64,000 bases of DNA from Chrysopilus asiliformis (lineage: Eukaryota; Arthropoda; Insecta; Diptera; Rhagionidae). Position 1 is the stretch's first letter; each line of letters starts with the position of its first letter. Positions 22,625 through 34,534 of this stretch are shown in pieces. Location: the NCBI GenBank assembly GCA_964034945.1, contig OZ035962.1, positions 96,596,284 to 96,660,283 of the forward strand, given 5' to 3'. A program made the position numbers and the translations under genes. The notes below the pieces were generated by a model that saw only the letters and a program-made list of their open reading frames with translations, was not told where the DNA came from and ran no database searches.

Positions 22625-24339
22625 AGATTTTGGAGGTGTACAAAAACCCTCCCAAAACTGGCAAAAATGTTCCTTCAAAAAGCTGTTCAAAAGAAAACGT
22701 TTAAAAGAATCAACAAAAGTTTTAATCCTTTAAAGATATTGTAATAGCTGCAGCTTTTTTTAACGTTGTAAACATTTAAAAATGGAAAAAATATAAGACC
22801 AAACGTGCCAAACTTCAAAAATGCTAATTTGCTTCTTAATTAATTTGCAACATTAAAAAAATTAATGAAACGTTGCTCATTAAGAGAAAAATATCTACTT
22901 TGATTGGCGTTAAATGAAAATTTAACAGTTATTTCACCTAGAAATTTTTAAATCGTTACCATCGTTTGTTTCCTTTCTTAATTTCCTCGTTAGCAATAGT
23001 GGTCATTGGACAGGAAAGAAAGAAAGCATTGAATCTGTCAGAATAACAAAATTTTATTCAAGTCGATGGCAAAGTCTAGCAATGGGCAAGAAATTTTTTT
23101 TTCGATATGAGTTATTGGTTGGGAAGAAAATGAAACAGCACCTTATAACGTCTTCATGATCGTCATAAATAAGATCAAAATCTTGCGAGTCTATTACAGA
23201 AGTCCAAGAGAGAAATGGGCGAAGTAAAAAGAAATTATTAATCACATCGAAACGATCGAATCTTGGGGAGGATGTCATAACTTGTGTTCATATTTCGATC
23301 CGTCCGTCGTGAGATCATTTGAATCGTTTCCGTTTTGAATGCCTCTATTAAATGACTGCCCATTTTTTTTATTTAATTCTAGTTGTGATCAAGTGATCAA
23401 CTTTAGATACACAATTATATTTTTATATCGAATAAAATCTTTGTAATATATATTTATGCACTTCCAGATACAATACACCGAATGGGTTTATGATCGAATG
23501 GCAGAAAGATAACTGAAGTTCTAATGTTCATGACCGATATTCTAGCCATTATTATTAACTATTGTTGTTGTTATGATTATTTCTTGATTTATTGATATTC
23601 GACTGGTTGAAAATCTCAATAATTCCATTCCTCATCTAATTTTATATTAGATATTTATGTTCAATATTAGATATTAAACGGCAATCGAATGAAATTTCTT
23701 TGATTATGGTCAATTAACGGTTAAGAGGAAAAAATAAAATAGAATCATGATCAAATTGAGAATAATCTTTATTGGTTTTTAATTTTTATAAAACGTGGAA
23801 TAGTAGTTCATCTTCTGTAGCGTTCGAAAAATGTATATTGGCTTCAGTAAATTTTTTTATGTTAGAAAACGTAATTCTTGATGTTAACGACAACACTGTT
23901 ATTGAGTGAAAACTCGGTTTCTAAAGATTGATGGGCGCAACGATGGGTGGTACCTTATTTCAAAAAATCGTCATTAACAGTGATGCATCTTTTGAACCGA
24001 ACCAAAAATTATATACATAGACGTTGAAATTTTAGAGAAATAAAACCAAACCAAAGAAAAAAACCGAACCCCTGTAGAAAAAGGAGGCTAAATCGAACCA
24101 AAATCAGGCCATTTTTGCACAATTGCTGTCACCAATAAACAACACATGCTTTTTTTATATAAAATCTACGTTATGAATTTGAATTTTTATTTTACAAAAT
24201 CTGAAATATCTCGATAACTCTGAAATATCTCGAAATATATCGAATTGCGGTAAAAGGCAAAAATGTAGAGAATTTTAATACTTTTAATTCTGTCATGAGT
24301 TGTTTTTTCGAAAAAGCGTTTCTTTGTTTTTAAAGTGAC
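22625..24339. other. AT-rich sequence, no gene seen
   Basis: No frame with a domain. A frame at 23054-23278 on the minus strand is open but short and unrecognised. The stretch 22130-22469 just left of the previous element is likewise empty. Confidence 0.5.
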
Positions 24340-24599
24340 AAATTGAGGCTATCAGAGCAAGAGTGGACTAACCCACATGTCGAAATCGTGAGTTTTTTTG
24401 TGTTTGATTCACTATTGCGAGTGAGTTTTTAGATAAAATTGTTTGGATGCACAAAAGAACATTTCAACATTGAGTAATAAAGTCCACAGAATGTTTTTTT
24501 TTTTCCAAAAATTTACAGTCAATAATAGTACAAAAGTGGAAAAGCTTCAAAAACTCGATTATGTGGCTTGGTCCACTTTTGCTCTCAACGCCTCAATTT
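24340..24599. mobile_element. MITE with AAATTGAGGC ends
   Basis: AAATTGAGGCTATCAGAGCAAGAG-type left end faces GCTCTCAACGCCTCAATTT on the right, and GTGGACTAACCCACAT faces ATGTGGCTTGGTCCAC. The inverted repeats are imperfect over about 50 bases. There is no coding capacity. Confidence 0.7.
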
Positions 24600-24852
24600 G
24601 ATTTGTACAAAAGCCCATATGATATGTAATGTTGGCTCCACATTCTTGAAAAATGCAGGCGAATCAAGGTTTTACGAAGAATTCCTCAGGTCTTGGCAGA
24701 GCGATTATGCCATACGCATTCAAAAGAATTAAAGCGTGGAATTAGTGCTCCTGCATTAGGCTTCTCTTCCACATCACAAAAAATCGCATATTTTCGTATT
24801 TGACTACTCAGTCAACGCCTAACGCAATTAGTTATTTTCGTCACACACAAAA

Positions 24853-24927
24853 TTGTACTCATTTGTACTCATCTGTACTCATTTGTACTCATCTGTACTC
24901 ATTTGTACTCATCAGAACTGTACTCAT
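24853..24927. repeat. 10-bp tandem repeat (TTGTACTCAT/CTGTACTCAT)
   Basis: Six head-to-tail units alternate TTGTACTCAT and CTGTACTCAT, then a broken seventh after CAGAAC. A single TGTACTCATCTGTGACTC word also occurs at about 36258, well away from this tract. Confidence 0.9.
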
Positions 24928-25386
24928 TTAGGCACGAGGATTCCAGCACGAGAGCGGTTTGGATTTTTCCCGAACTTGGCCAAATGTAGCCAAACTTCGG
25001 CGAATCAAAGCACATAAAGCCGAATGCATTATCTGCACTCTCGCGTTCACCGTCATTTGCCTACATCCGCTAATACTCTAATGTCGGCATTTGACGTTGT
25101 ATTTGGTCTAAAAAATCTGTGAAAAAATCCAGAAAAAATCCAGTTTTTGGTCAAAAAATCAATAATATTTTTTGTTGAATATAAAAGTAGATACATTTTT
25201 GATGTAATCTGCTCAATACACATACTCGTATAATTATTTTTTATTATTTGTGACACTGCAACCTACCATGTTTGCGTTATGCAAAATTTGATTATCTCAA
25301 GGAGCGAAAATTTTGATCTAAATAAAATTACAAAAATATAAATATGTTATTCCATATTAACTACAATTGTTTTCTTTTAACTATTA

Positions 25387-25394
25387 CTTTTCAG
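25387..25394 (+). promoter_or_regulatory. Splice acceptor of the first visible PDZ-gene exon
   Basis: The pyrimidine-rich run TTGTTTTCTTTTAACTATTA leads to CTTTTCAG, then ACTCTGAAACAAATATGG. This is a strong insect acceptor, so the exon is internal or carries the 5' leader, and at least one upstream exon should exist. That exon is not identifiable in this window and could lie to the left of it. Confidence 0.7.
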
Positions 25395-25408
25395 ACTCTG
25401 AAACAAAT

Positions 25409-28400
25409 ATGGAGAATCATGTCCATGTAGTTCCTGCCCCAATGATCGTCAACGATTGCATCACAGTCACTTCACCGCCCACATATTCACGGCTACCACC
25501 GGATGGCCATGAGTTTCCCCCGAATTTCTCCGAACCAATCATTCTTCCAGGACACTACGAAATCATAACTGGCAACACAACAACAGTCACACAGTCCAGA
25601 GTCACAAAGAAATTAAACGGAAATGACTTGGACGATTGTCCACCACTTCCGAAATCAGTTCCTCCACCGACAGTTCCTAGGAAAATCTATCGACAGGATG
25701 TCATCATAAAAGTCGATGATGTTCGACAGGACAAACCGGAGAAATATATAAGACTGGACCAGCCGACACCCAAAACAGGATCGCCATTCGAAATTCGCCG
25801 CAAGTCCGTCGATTCGAATGAGAATAACATTTTCCGTCGACCAGATCCGCTCACTAGGAAAGTGTCCGACTGGCGAAAGGATGAAAAGTCGGAGAAGAGT
25901 GTGCGTGATAAAATCGCCATGTTCTCGAGTGAAGATCAGGCGGATTTTGTAAAATCCAAGAAACCACTAAACAAAAGCACCGAAAATCTTTTGGATTCTG
26001 GGAGCAAATTTCAAGCTTTGCCAGTTCCACTTTCGAAAAGGGCGCACAGTGTTGATAATCTGAATGACGTAACAAAAAACACGCCCAAGTCCACACCTTA
26101 TCTTCTTGAACGCACAAAATCGGAAGATCAAACTGACAATCAATTAAGCATCGACTACATTCAGAATTACGCCTCTCTGCCGCGAAGAAATGTGCCAAGT
26201 TTAGCGCGGACCACGAGTTTCTCAGGGCAACCGTACAAATTCGATGAAAACAGTCGTAAGGCCGCCATTACAAACATCCTGGAGCAGAGACGGAAATCAT
26301 TGTCGAAATTGCGAGGTCTTGTGATTCCCGATCGTTCTACGATTCCAGTATCGAATCTAGAAACAATCATTGATCTCCCGGAAATCAAGAGCAAAGATAG
26401 CGAAATTGTGCAAATGAATGGGACTGCAATGAACCATAAATCCATTCCGAAGAAGGAAATCTCTCCGCCTGCCCTGCGACCGGTAGTGACGAATAACAGC
26501 TCTCCAATGAATAACAATTCGATATACAAGAGTATTTTCAGCACACCAAATAGACTTTCGGCGGCTATTCGAAAGCCGGAAGTGAACAGCATTTTGCCCC
26601 CAGTTAAACCTCCAAGGACCTCTCTAATAATTGCCAAGCCTCATTTCGAGGAGAGCGACAGTGATTCTGTGTTTAGTTCGAAAATCTCATCGCCTCCGAT
26701 GTCGCCGTGCGTTCCTGCACCGCCCGAGAAGTTTGCCCTCACCAGAACTTTAAGCTCTGAGACAAACACCTCGATTGGAAGTTCCACGACATCCACATTG
26801 ACTTCCGGTTCTGGGTCCCAGGCCAGTTGCAGTTCAATCGGAAGCACACCGACCGTGGATATGAGCCGAAGAATCCTGAAGTCAGGCTCTGGCGATTCCT
26901 CCGGAGTCAATCGAAAGAATATTCTGGCGTCAGCGAAATGTCGGAGTGGTAGGGATGATTCTTCGTCTTTGGTGAGGAGCAGAAGATACGAAGATGAAGA
27001 CAGCACGGATGGTGAAGAGACCAGGCGTGCCCCGAAACCCAAACAACGAACCTCCTTGGCTGTGAACAATAAACCCACCACTGCCTTGACTCCCATCAAC
27101 TACAAGCTGGTGACGAAGGAGGAAAGCATTGTCGATAAAGTGATCAATGTTGCAGCTTTCGTTGAAGTAACGTCCGACACGGACGACAGTAGCCGCAAAT
27201 CCGACACCTCGCTATTGAAAATCAGTGCCATGTTCATAGATGAAGAACGCAAGGCGAGCTTCAAGGCGGATCCCACACAGAAAGCAAAATTCAAAAAGCC
27301 AGCGCCGGTTGGTCCCGCTAAAAAGGCAATGGATAGCAGTAGCGATCTAGCCAAATGGGTACGATCGGAAGCAGCCAAGGCGAGAATTGAAACTGTTTCT
27401 AAGCCAGACGTATTAAAGAAAGCAATCGCGGAGAATAAGGTCTCGGAGAAAATCGACTTCATCAACAACAATGGGAGCACGCACAAACCAAGCGAAGTGC
27501 TGAAAGCTCAGCCGAAAGTAAAAACGCTTCCATCTGAAATTCGGGAGAAATTCGAGCAGCGATCACAAACACAACCCAATACTTCGCCAAATCATAATGG
27601 CCTCCTGAAGGTTTCAAAGGAGAAAACTATTCACCATGAACGGTTTTCGTCCTTGGATTCCGTCGGTTCATCATCATCTGGCGTTTCGTCCAGCACACAA
27701 AACATTCAATCTAATCAGGAAACTCCCACGGAGTTTGGCAGTTTCTCATCCCTTGGCAGTAACCAGAGTCTGATCACGGCTCAGGATGTCCAGCTGATAA
27801 TCGAAGAAGCTGATCCTCCGCTAAAGACGCCCGAAGCATTTATTGTCGTGTTGCAAAGAGACACCCCCGAGAGTAGTATTGGTGTTACTCTAGCTGGAGG
27901 ATCGGATTATGAAGCCAAGGAGATTACTGTAAGCGAGATTCCTTTCTTAATTTTTGTATTTTTAATAATTTTACTATGTCTTATTATGTCTTATTTAGAT
28001 CCACAAAATCTTGTCCAATACGCCAGCTGCAAGGGACGGTCGTCTGAAGAAAGGGGATAGGATTTTGGCTGTCAATGGACTTAGCATGCGCGGACTTACA
28101 CATCGGGAATCTATTTCTGTTTTGAAAGTATTTATTTCTCTGCAAAAAAAAATTCTAAATTACACATAAAATTAATTCTTTGATATTTTTCTAGACGCCC
28201 CGCCCGGAAGTGGTACTTGTTGTAACCCGATCTGAATCGGTAATCTGTAAACCTCTTACGAAGAAGAGATCCTCACTTGGCTCCTTAACGTCCTTGAACG
28301 AAAAACCATTAGATATTGAGTACGAGAAGAAGCGAAATTACCACAAATCCTCTAGATCGCTGGACCTTGATTTAGATGTGGTGACGAATGCGGATGAGGT

Positions 28401-30705
28401 TGATAAGGGATCACAGGGATTAAATGGAAACTTAAATAATAGTAAGGATACGTCGAATTCCAGTTCGTCATCAACCGAGAGTCCGGCGAGATTGAATCGT
28501 TCACGGGATGGCGTGAAAACCAACACCTCGGATTTGTTGGAGCGAGTGAGAGAAAGCGGAAGACTGAATAATGCCGATAAAAATAATTTCACCACTGAAA
28601 ATAATGGTAGGAGTTTCATAATTTTGTTATTATTTTTACGTCTCCTCTGCTATGGAGGGAAAATGTTGGATTGATGGTGTAGACCGGTTCGAGAATGGGG
28701 GTAGAGAGAATCTTTCTTATCAGTACCTACGAAATTAATTTGGGGCAAAATTATGAGGATGTCCGTGCTCCTGTTTGTCTGTCGGTCTGTCGGTCTGTCG
28801 GTCTGTCGGTCTGTCGGTCTGTCGGTCTGTCGGTCTGTCGGTCTGTCGGTCTGTCTGTCTGTCTGTCTGTCGGTCTGTCGGTCTGTCGGTCTGGCGGTCT
28901 GTCGGTCTGTCGGTCTGTCGGTCTGTCGGTCTGTTGATCTGTTGGTCTGCCGATCTGTCGGTCTGTCGGTCTGCCGATCTGTCGGTCTGTCGATCTGTGG
29001 ATCTGTCGATCTGTTGATCTGTCGATCTGTCAGTCTGTCGGTCTGTCGATCTGTCGGTCTGTCGATCTGTTGATTTGTCGGTCTGTCCATTTTACGTATC
29101 TTAGATAACTCGAGAACGTGTTGAGCTAGCGACTTGAAATTTTTTGTAAATTAGTGTTACGAAAACCGATATATACGATAAACAAGGACGAATATCTTAC
29201 TAATTAATATATGTTTTTGAAAGCGGATTTCATCAATCGATAGAGAACCTGAAAAAACTTATAAAACGCCAAAAATCTGAAAAAAGTCGATTTTGGCGGA
29301 TACATCAAAACACCACTCAAGCATTGGTTTCTGTTAGTTTTGTTGTTTTTACTAAATGTAGTGAGAGCTAATGCTTTCTGTTTACGACGCTATGCTGCTA
29401 GCGAAATCTTACGAATGTTGCAATTTATCCATGGTTTCCAATCTATTAAAAATTGTAGGTGCGCAGAAGAAGTCAAAATTTGTTACAGAACAATCCCAAT
29501 TTGTTCAGAGGTGTTGTCACAGATTTTATGTGGCACAAACATTATTTTACTCTCTCTAACGTGTTGTGGAGGGGTGCACAATTCAGAGTCCATCAGATTT
29601 TTTAGTAAAATATGAAACACAGAAAACTGCACTTCTGAAAAAAAAACTTCAAATCTTTTATAAATAAAATCTGTGGCAACAAGTCATAAAGGCCTAAGTC
29701 TGTTTTTAGGCTAAGCCAAATTGCTCTGTGTACTAAAGTAAATACAGATCTTTTTATCTTGATCTGAAAATCGACTTAAGCCCTTATGACTTGTTGCCAC
29801 AGAAATATTTCAGTGCATTTTTTTTGATTAATGCAATCAAAAAGAAAAGTCGTGATATAAAAAAATCTTGTTGAAACAAAAAAAAAACCATAAATTAAAA
29901 GTTTCAAAACCAAAAAGCTAAAAATAATTATCAGTTTGATTCCACTATGGAAATAGTTCTGATTTTTTGTGCATCAGTTGGTTTTGGGACGTGGAAACGT
30001 GTCAATCATGAAAGCAACAACGAATTGTTGCCGGTGTGAAATTTTTGAAAAGTTTTAAATTTATTTCAAACGGTTTCGTCTATCAATTTAAGAACATATT
30101 ACTTGAAATTTAATTAAATCCAATAAAAGCTGCTTTAATTTCACGCAAATCAAATGCTCGTAATTTAAACTTTATTTTCGTTTAAAATATAAATTATTTG
30201 TTACAAAAGTTATTTGTTACAAAAGTTAAACAATAAATGGGTTGCTGTGCCAGCAAACGAAGAAATTCTGAATGTTTAGGTTTACAATAGTTTTGTAATT
30301 TTTCATAAGAATATTTAGATTTTCATTTATTTACATAATAAATAATATTTTTTCCTTAAATTTTTAGTACTACCGCCCGGTGCTAAAGAAGTGGAAGTCA
30401 TAAAGGACAGTTGCGGCCTTGGATTTTCAATTGAAGGTGGCTATGATTCGCCACTTGGCCATCGGCCATTAGTTGTTAAAAAAGTCTTTATGGGTAATGG
30501 TTTACTTGAATTTAACAAAATATGTGTTTTTCTTATCTGATATTTCGTAATTTCAGGCGGTGCTGCACAAAAAGCTGGCAATATCCAATCGGGGGATGAA
30601 ATTCTTGCCATAAATGGTGCCTCAACGTCAAAAATGAGCAGAGTCGATGCTTGGAACTACATGAAGCAGCTACCATTAGGATCAGTCAAAATTGTATTAA
30701 ATTAA
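25409..30705 (+). CDS. bbg: PDZ-domain scaffold protein, IL16/PDZD2/big bang-like (five exons)
   Basis: Predicted coding join: 25409-27928, 27999-28127, 28195-28606, 30368-30493, 30557-30705, giving about 1111 residues. Every junction is GT..AG and keeps frame (phases 0, 0, 1, 1). Residues 1-800 are polar and probably disordered, with Pro-rich and Ser/Thr-rich patches (for example [15 protein letters not shown] near 470). PDZ1 spans roughly 810-897 over exons 1-3: its ligand loop is [10 protein letters not shown], with GDRILAVNG further on. PDZ2 spans roughly 1028-1111 over exons 4-5: loop [10 protein letters not shown], then GDEILAING and an [11 protein letters not shown] helix, ending almost at the stop. 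Known of the family: the last PDZ domains of IL16 and PDZD2 share GLGFS-EGG and AWN-I-K-LP-G, and fly big bang is the related insect protein, a cell-junction scaffold. The symbol is inferred from this match and is less sure than the PDZ assignment. The start ATG is the first in the exon, but translation may begin upstream because the exon opens with a splice acceptor. Confidence 0.85.
27929..27998 (+). other. Intron 1 of the PDZ gene (70 bp)
   Basis: Starts GTAAGC and ends TCTTATTTAG. It splits PDZ1 after KEIT and before [14 protein letters not shown]. Unspliced reading would add a hydrophobic run and stop, which marks it clearly as an intron. Confidence 0.9.
28128..28194 (+). other. Intron 2 of the PDZ gene (67 bp)
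   Basis: Starts GTATTT and ends TATTTTTCTAG. It joins ISVLK to [10 protein letters not shown], completing the last strand of PDZ1. Confidence 0.9.
28640..29160 (+). mobile_element. Mini-me-type element, subfamily B, copy 3, inside an intron
   Basis: Plus orientation: GGCAAAATTATGAGGATGTCCG, a (GTCGGTCT)n array at 28770-29085, then GAGAACGTGTTGAGCTAGCG and ACTTGAAATTTTTT. The array unit is 8 bp (GTCG+GTCT) and drifts to GATCTGTC/GTTGATCT on the right. It starts about 33 bases after the donor site. Open frames on both strands here arise from the stop-free array. Confidence 0.75.
29670..29803. mobile_element. Fold-back MITE in intron 3
   Basis: TCTGTGGCAACAAGTCATAA at 29670 and its exact inverse at 29784-29803 form a 20-bp perfect terminal repeat. 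The match continues imperfectly as GGCCTAAGTC against GACTTAAGCC. At 134 bp it has no coding capacity. Confidence 0.85.
30494..30556 (+). other. Intron 4 of the PDZ gene (63 bp)
   Basis: Donor GTAATGG, acceptor CGTAATTTCAG. It splits the codon for a Gly in [12 protein letters not shown] of PDZ2. Confidence 0.9.
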
Positions 30706-30785
30706 GAGGGCAACTACGATTTTCTATTCACGACATCAAAGTTTTTCTACCATGAAGTTTTTTTTTTCAAGAGAATGTGAAAAGA

Positions 30786-30791
30786 AATAAA
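30786..30791 (+). terminator. Candidate polyadenylation signal of the PDZ gene
   Basis: AATAAA lies 81 bases after the TAA stop (30703-30705). Further AATAAA-like words follow near 30874, 30904 and 30941, so the exact 3' end is open. Confidence 0.55.
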
Positions 30792-31908
30792 ATGCAGTTT
30801 AAAAAACTAATTCTAATCAATTATAATTAAGAAATCATGATTAATAAGAAGAAAGAAATTTAGCAAATTAAGTCAATAAAAATTAGTTGAAAACTAAAAA
30901 AATTCAATAAAAAATTTCTTGCCATTTGAAAATATAAAAGAAATAAACTAAATTGAAACCAAGTGGCTACAAGATACATAATTGAGTTGAATTGAATTTA
31001 TGTATTTGCTTAAAACGCATTTTTTTTGTATTTTTGTTTGATAAAATAGGCTAGGAAATTATTTTTGTTGTTGAAATTTCAGTTTTTTAATTCGTAAGAG
31101 ACAAGCCTATAAGTTGTGTGATGAGAAAAGTTTCAAAATTTTTGGTTCAAATTAATGTTTTTTTTTCAAAAATTTTCGTATTTTTTGTTTGTAAGTGAGT
31201 GCAATTTTATCGTTTTTAAAATCTATTTATCGATTTATTTATTATTTTCGTTTTTTAAGATTAAAAACTGCTACTTTCAAAAATGATGAAAAAATAAAAT
31301 TATTTGAAAGAGCACTTTTTTTTTTGAAATATGAAAGCTCCGATTCGCGTTTGTTTCAGAGAGTGACTTGTCGCTTGGAAACGAACTCAGAGCAGGGCTT
31401 TTATTTTAAGATTTTTTAAAAATTTATCCTTAACATGTTAATTGCCATAATTTTAATTTTTGTAAATTCTTAATGTAATCAACAGCAGATCAGCCTTACA
31501 CGTAAAACATTAAATAAATGAAAATATTGAATAACGAAAAATAAATATGTTAAATCTAAATAACCGTTATTATAATTTCGTAGATATATTCAGAATTTCA
31601 AAATCATTTGTATATGTGTTGTCTCAATTGTATTTTATGAAAGACATATAATAATGTATGTAATCAAATTTTTATCATTTTATACGTTTTTATAAATAAA
31701 AGAATCTATTATTATTTTTAATGTTTGTCTGTTTATTTTAAAAAAAATTAAAACTATGGCTGGGGTATAAGCACTTAAGAAATCAAGAATTGGTGAGAGG
31801 GAGGCTTTTAGGATCCCTATTCCTCTTCGGTATAGATTTTGATACTGCCCTCACACTATCGCATACCTCCATCCCTCTAGCAGTGTTACGTATTGGACAG
31901 ACGCGAAA
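30792..31908. other. AT-rich 3' flank of the PDZ gene, no gene seen
   Basis: Homopolymer-rich sequence. The frame at 31195-31419 has no domain. It may include alternative 3' UTR. Confidence 0.5.
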
Positions 31909-32429
31909 TCTATCTTAATAAAAATGGATGTTTGTCTGCCTGTCTGTCTGAGATTACAAAACTCAAAAACTACTGGACCGATTTTTACGCAGTTTTTTGC
32001 AAAATCATGTGCGTTGCCAGTAGCAGGTTTTTAGTTATGTTAGATTTTCAAAATTCAAAACAGAAGGCCCTGTAAGGATAACGCAAATACCCTTTTTCCC
32101 ATTTTTGCCCGGAAAAGTAGGCATAAGGGGGTTTTTGGGGTCGCTGATCACGAATCCGGTATTAGATTTTCAAAATTCGAAACGGAAGGTTCTGTTAGGT
32201 AACGCAAGTGTCCTTTTTCCAATTTTTCTCACAAAAACTGGCTTTGGGAGGTTTTCAGGGTTGCTTATCACGAATCTGGTGTTGGAATTTCAAAATTTCA
32301 AAATTTCAAAATTCGAAACGGAAGGTCCTGTAAGGGTAACGTCTTTTCCCAAAAGTTTTTAAGTTATTTATGGTTTTTTGGCATTCTAAAATTTATACAA
32401 AAAACTTTAAGCAACGCAGGGTCTGCTAG
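31909..32429 (+). mobile_element. Helitron-like non-autonomous element with three ~120-bp modules
   Basis: It opens TCTATCTTAATAAAAATGG directly after an A and ends GCAACGCAGGGTCTGCTAG directly before a T. This fits Helitron ends (5' TC, 3' CTRR, A-T target). The start TGTTTGTCTGCCTGTCTGTC followed by CTGGACCGATTTTTACG is typical of arthropod Helitron derivatives. Three modules, each with TTTCAAAATTCGAAAC, GGTCCTGTAAGG-type and GGGTCGCTGATCACGAATC-type words, start near 32043, 32163 and 32284. Only a weak AGCA/TGCT hairpin is seen before the 3' end, so the class is likely but not certain. Confidence 0.55.
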
Positions 32430-33798
32430 TTAATTATAAAATTGTATGCCATATCACAAACCTATCGATTATCAAACCATGGAGTCGAAAAAAAATATAT
32501 TAATTTACGTTGAAATTCATTATTCTTTGTGTGGTTCAGCCCGGTGCAATTCATTTACAATATAAAACTTTTCAAAGTAATATTAATGGAGGCGACTACT
32601 TATATTAACGCAATTTATTGACATTGGCCAAACATTTTGCACACTCAGTTAAAATTTCAATATCCGAAATAATTCGGGTATGAATTTGAATTTAATTGTT
32701 ATTAAATTAATTGTTGCAAAACTGTACTAAGCTCATTAGAGATTTCCATTTAAATATGCTATTTATTAAGTTCGATATGGAAAAACTATTTAAAAAAAAT
32801 TAACAATAAAACTTTCGTCTGACTAAATATTTAATTGCAAATTTCTAAAACAAAAAAATTCTAGTTTAAATAAAATATTATTGATTTTGAACAAAAAAAT
32901 TAGTACAAATGAATGTCAACCAGCAATTGGTTAATAAAAAATGAATATTTACGAAAGGTGTTTTTACTTCAAGATGAGTTGAATCGCTAATAACACTAAA
33001 AAATTATTATAAACTTAAAAGGTTTCTGCTTAATGAAATTCCGGGACTCTACTAAGGCTAAATTAATAAAACCTCTCGTTAATAATTTTTGAAGATTTAA
33101 ATTTTGGGATAGCAAGAAAACTCTTCCAGGTTATACGGGATTCACAAAAAAATTGGTTTTTGCCATTCAATATTAAGGATGCCTACACACAAACACAAAG
33201 GGAGAAAAAAGATCAAACATTAGTATTTTATCGTCTGAAAGTCCTTTAAACCCTTGGATAAAAATGAAAACAGAATGCTTATTGAGAAAATTTGGATGTG
33301 AGAAAAAGGTTAAATACCCGTACGAATTTGTTTTATAGGTGGAAATTAATGACATAAAAAATTGTGCGAAATCCCAAGTTAGCTTAGGAGATAGTTAAGC
33401 AAACGATAGCGCCCTTATAAAGCTCATCGGAATTATGGACAAGGATTAATGATCGTTTTTTGTTGTTGTGTATCTTATAGATTTTTTTATTATTGGAGTT
33501 ATTTATCGTAAATGGGATAATTACTTCGGCAAGAAGTTAATTGGCCCATAAGGGTTTGCCTTTGATATTAATGGCGAAACAAAGTTAAATGAGTTTCTTT
33601 TCTTTTAGTTATGCTATGCTGATTGACCTTCAATTGTCTTTTATTTAAATACGAATAAAGAGATTATCTGTATGGGAAGCATCGTTAAAGGACGTCGACG
33701 AAAAGAGCTTTTCATCTCATGCAGTAAAAATAATTACTTTAAAAAACGTCCTGCCTGGAAAATGTGTTTGTCACATAAAAATTCACAGATGATCGTCG
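32430..33798. other. AT-rich sequence, no gene seen
   Basis: No domain-bearing frame and no terminal-repeat structure seen. Confidence 0.5.
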
Positions 33799-34004
33799 TA
33801 CAGGGTGGGCCAGAATAGACGCAGGGGTTTGAAGTCTTTATAACTCTCCATGTTTAGACCAAAAATATATAATTCTCCATGTTTAGACCAAAAATATTCC
33901 CCATCAATCAACTACATGTATTTGAAAAAAAAATTATAGGTTTCGCTAAAATAAAAAATTTATAAAGAATTCAAACCCCCGCGTCTATTCTGGCCCACCC
34001 TGTA
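33799..34004. mobile_element. Tc1/mariner-type MITE, TA-flanked
   Basis: TACAGGGTGGGCCAGAATAG on the left and CTATTCTGGCCCACCCTGTA on the right are exact inverse complements, and the match continues into GACGC..GGG..TTTGAA. The TA at each tip is the expected mariner target site. Inside, CTCCATGTTTAGACCAAAAA is directly repeated (33846, 33874). There is no coding capacity at 206 bp. Confidence 0.85.
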
Positions 34005-34534
34005 TTTGCGCGAAGACGACACCTCATTGTCTAGATGCAATGCGACACCTCGTCATCGTGGGAATTATATTAAAATTTTTGTGAAAGTATTTTTTGTATT
34101 CATTAAAAAGATAGCAGTTAAACAAGAAACATCCCTTTGAGATTTTCTTCTCTAAAGCGTTTTCTTCGACTCGAAATAAGAGACCAGTAAATGAACTTGC
34201 CGCTTCAAGAAATACTGTTTAGATGAAATTAAATAAGAAATATCAAGTATGAAAATCACTTCACAAAATTGAGAATTTTTTTAAAGACATTGAAATATCC
34301 CGAATAAACATTGTCCGAATTTTTGTTCAAGTACAAGTACTTATTTTGTTCAAGTTGAAGCTTTAAAAAAAAGCTAGTCTAAGAATTTCTATTAAAATTT
34401 GAGAAGAACAAATACAGGTTTGTGAGAAAAACTGAAAATAAATTTTGAGGTAGTTGGTTTAAACCATTCCTATAACAAAAGAAGTTTTTTTTAAAAAAAT
34501 GGAATTAAGATCTTCTGATATTGCAAAAATAAAA
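34005..34534. other. AT-rich spacer, no gene seen
   Basis: Nothing recognisable. Confidence 0.5.

Larger units (their letters stand above)
28607..30367 (+). other. Intron 3 of the PDZ gene (1.76 kb), carrying repeats
   Basis: Donor GTAGGA after AATAATG, acceptor AAATTTTTAG before TACTACCGCC, phase 1. It holds a mini-me copy (28640-29160) and a small MITE (29670-29803). The rest is AT-rich, and the frames in it are not genes. Confidence 0.85.

Noticed and set aside
24931..24940. GGCACGAGG-like cDNA adaptor sequence
   Set aside because: A short chance word in continuous genomic sequence. Nothing else suggests cloning artefact.
26167..27486. Antisense frames of 114-156 codons under the PDZ exon
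   Set aside because: Shadows of the real + strand coding sequence, whose splicing and domains are clear.
28650..29090. 146-codon frame on the minus strand and three + frames over the intron 3 array
   Set aside because: Stop-free (GTCGGTCT)n sequence in a mini-me element.
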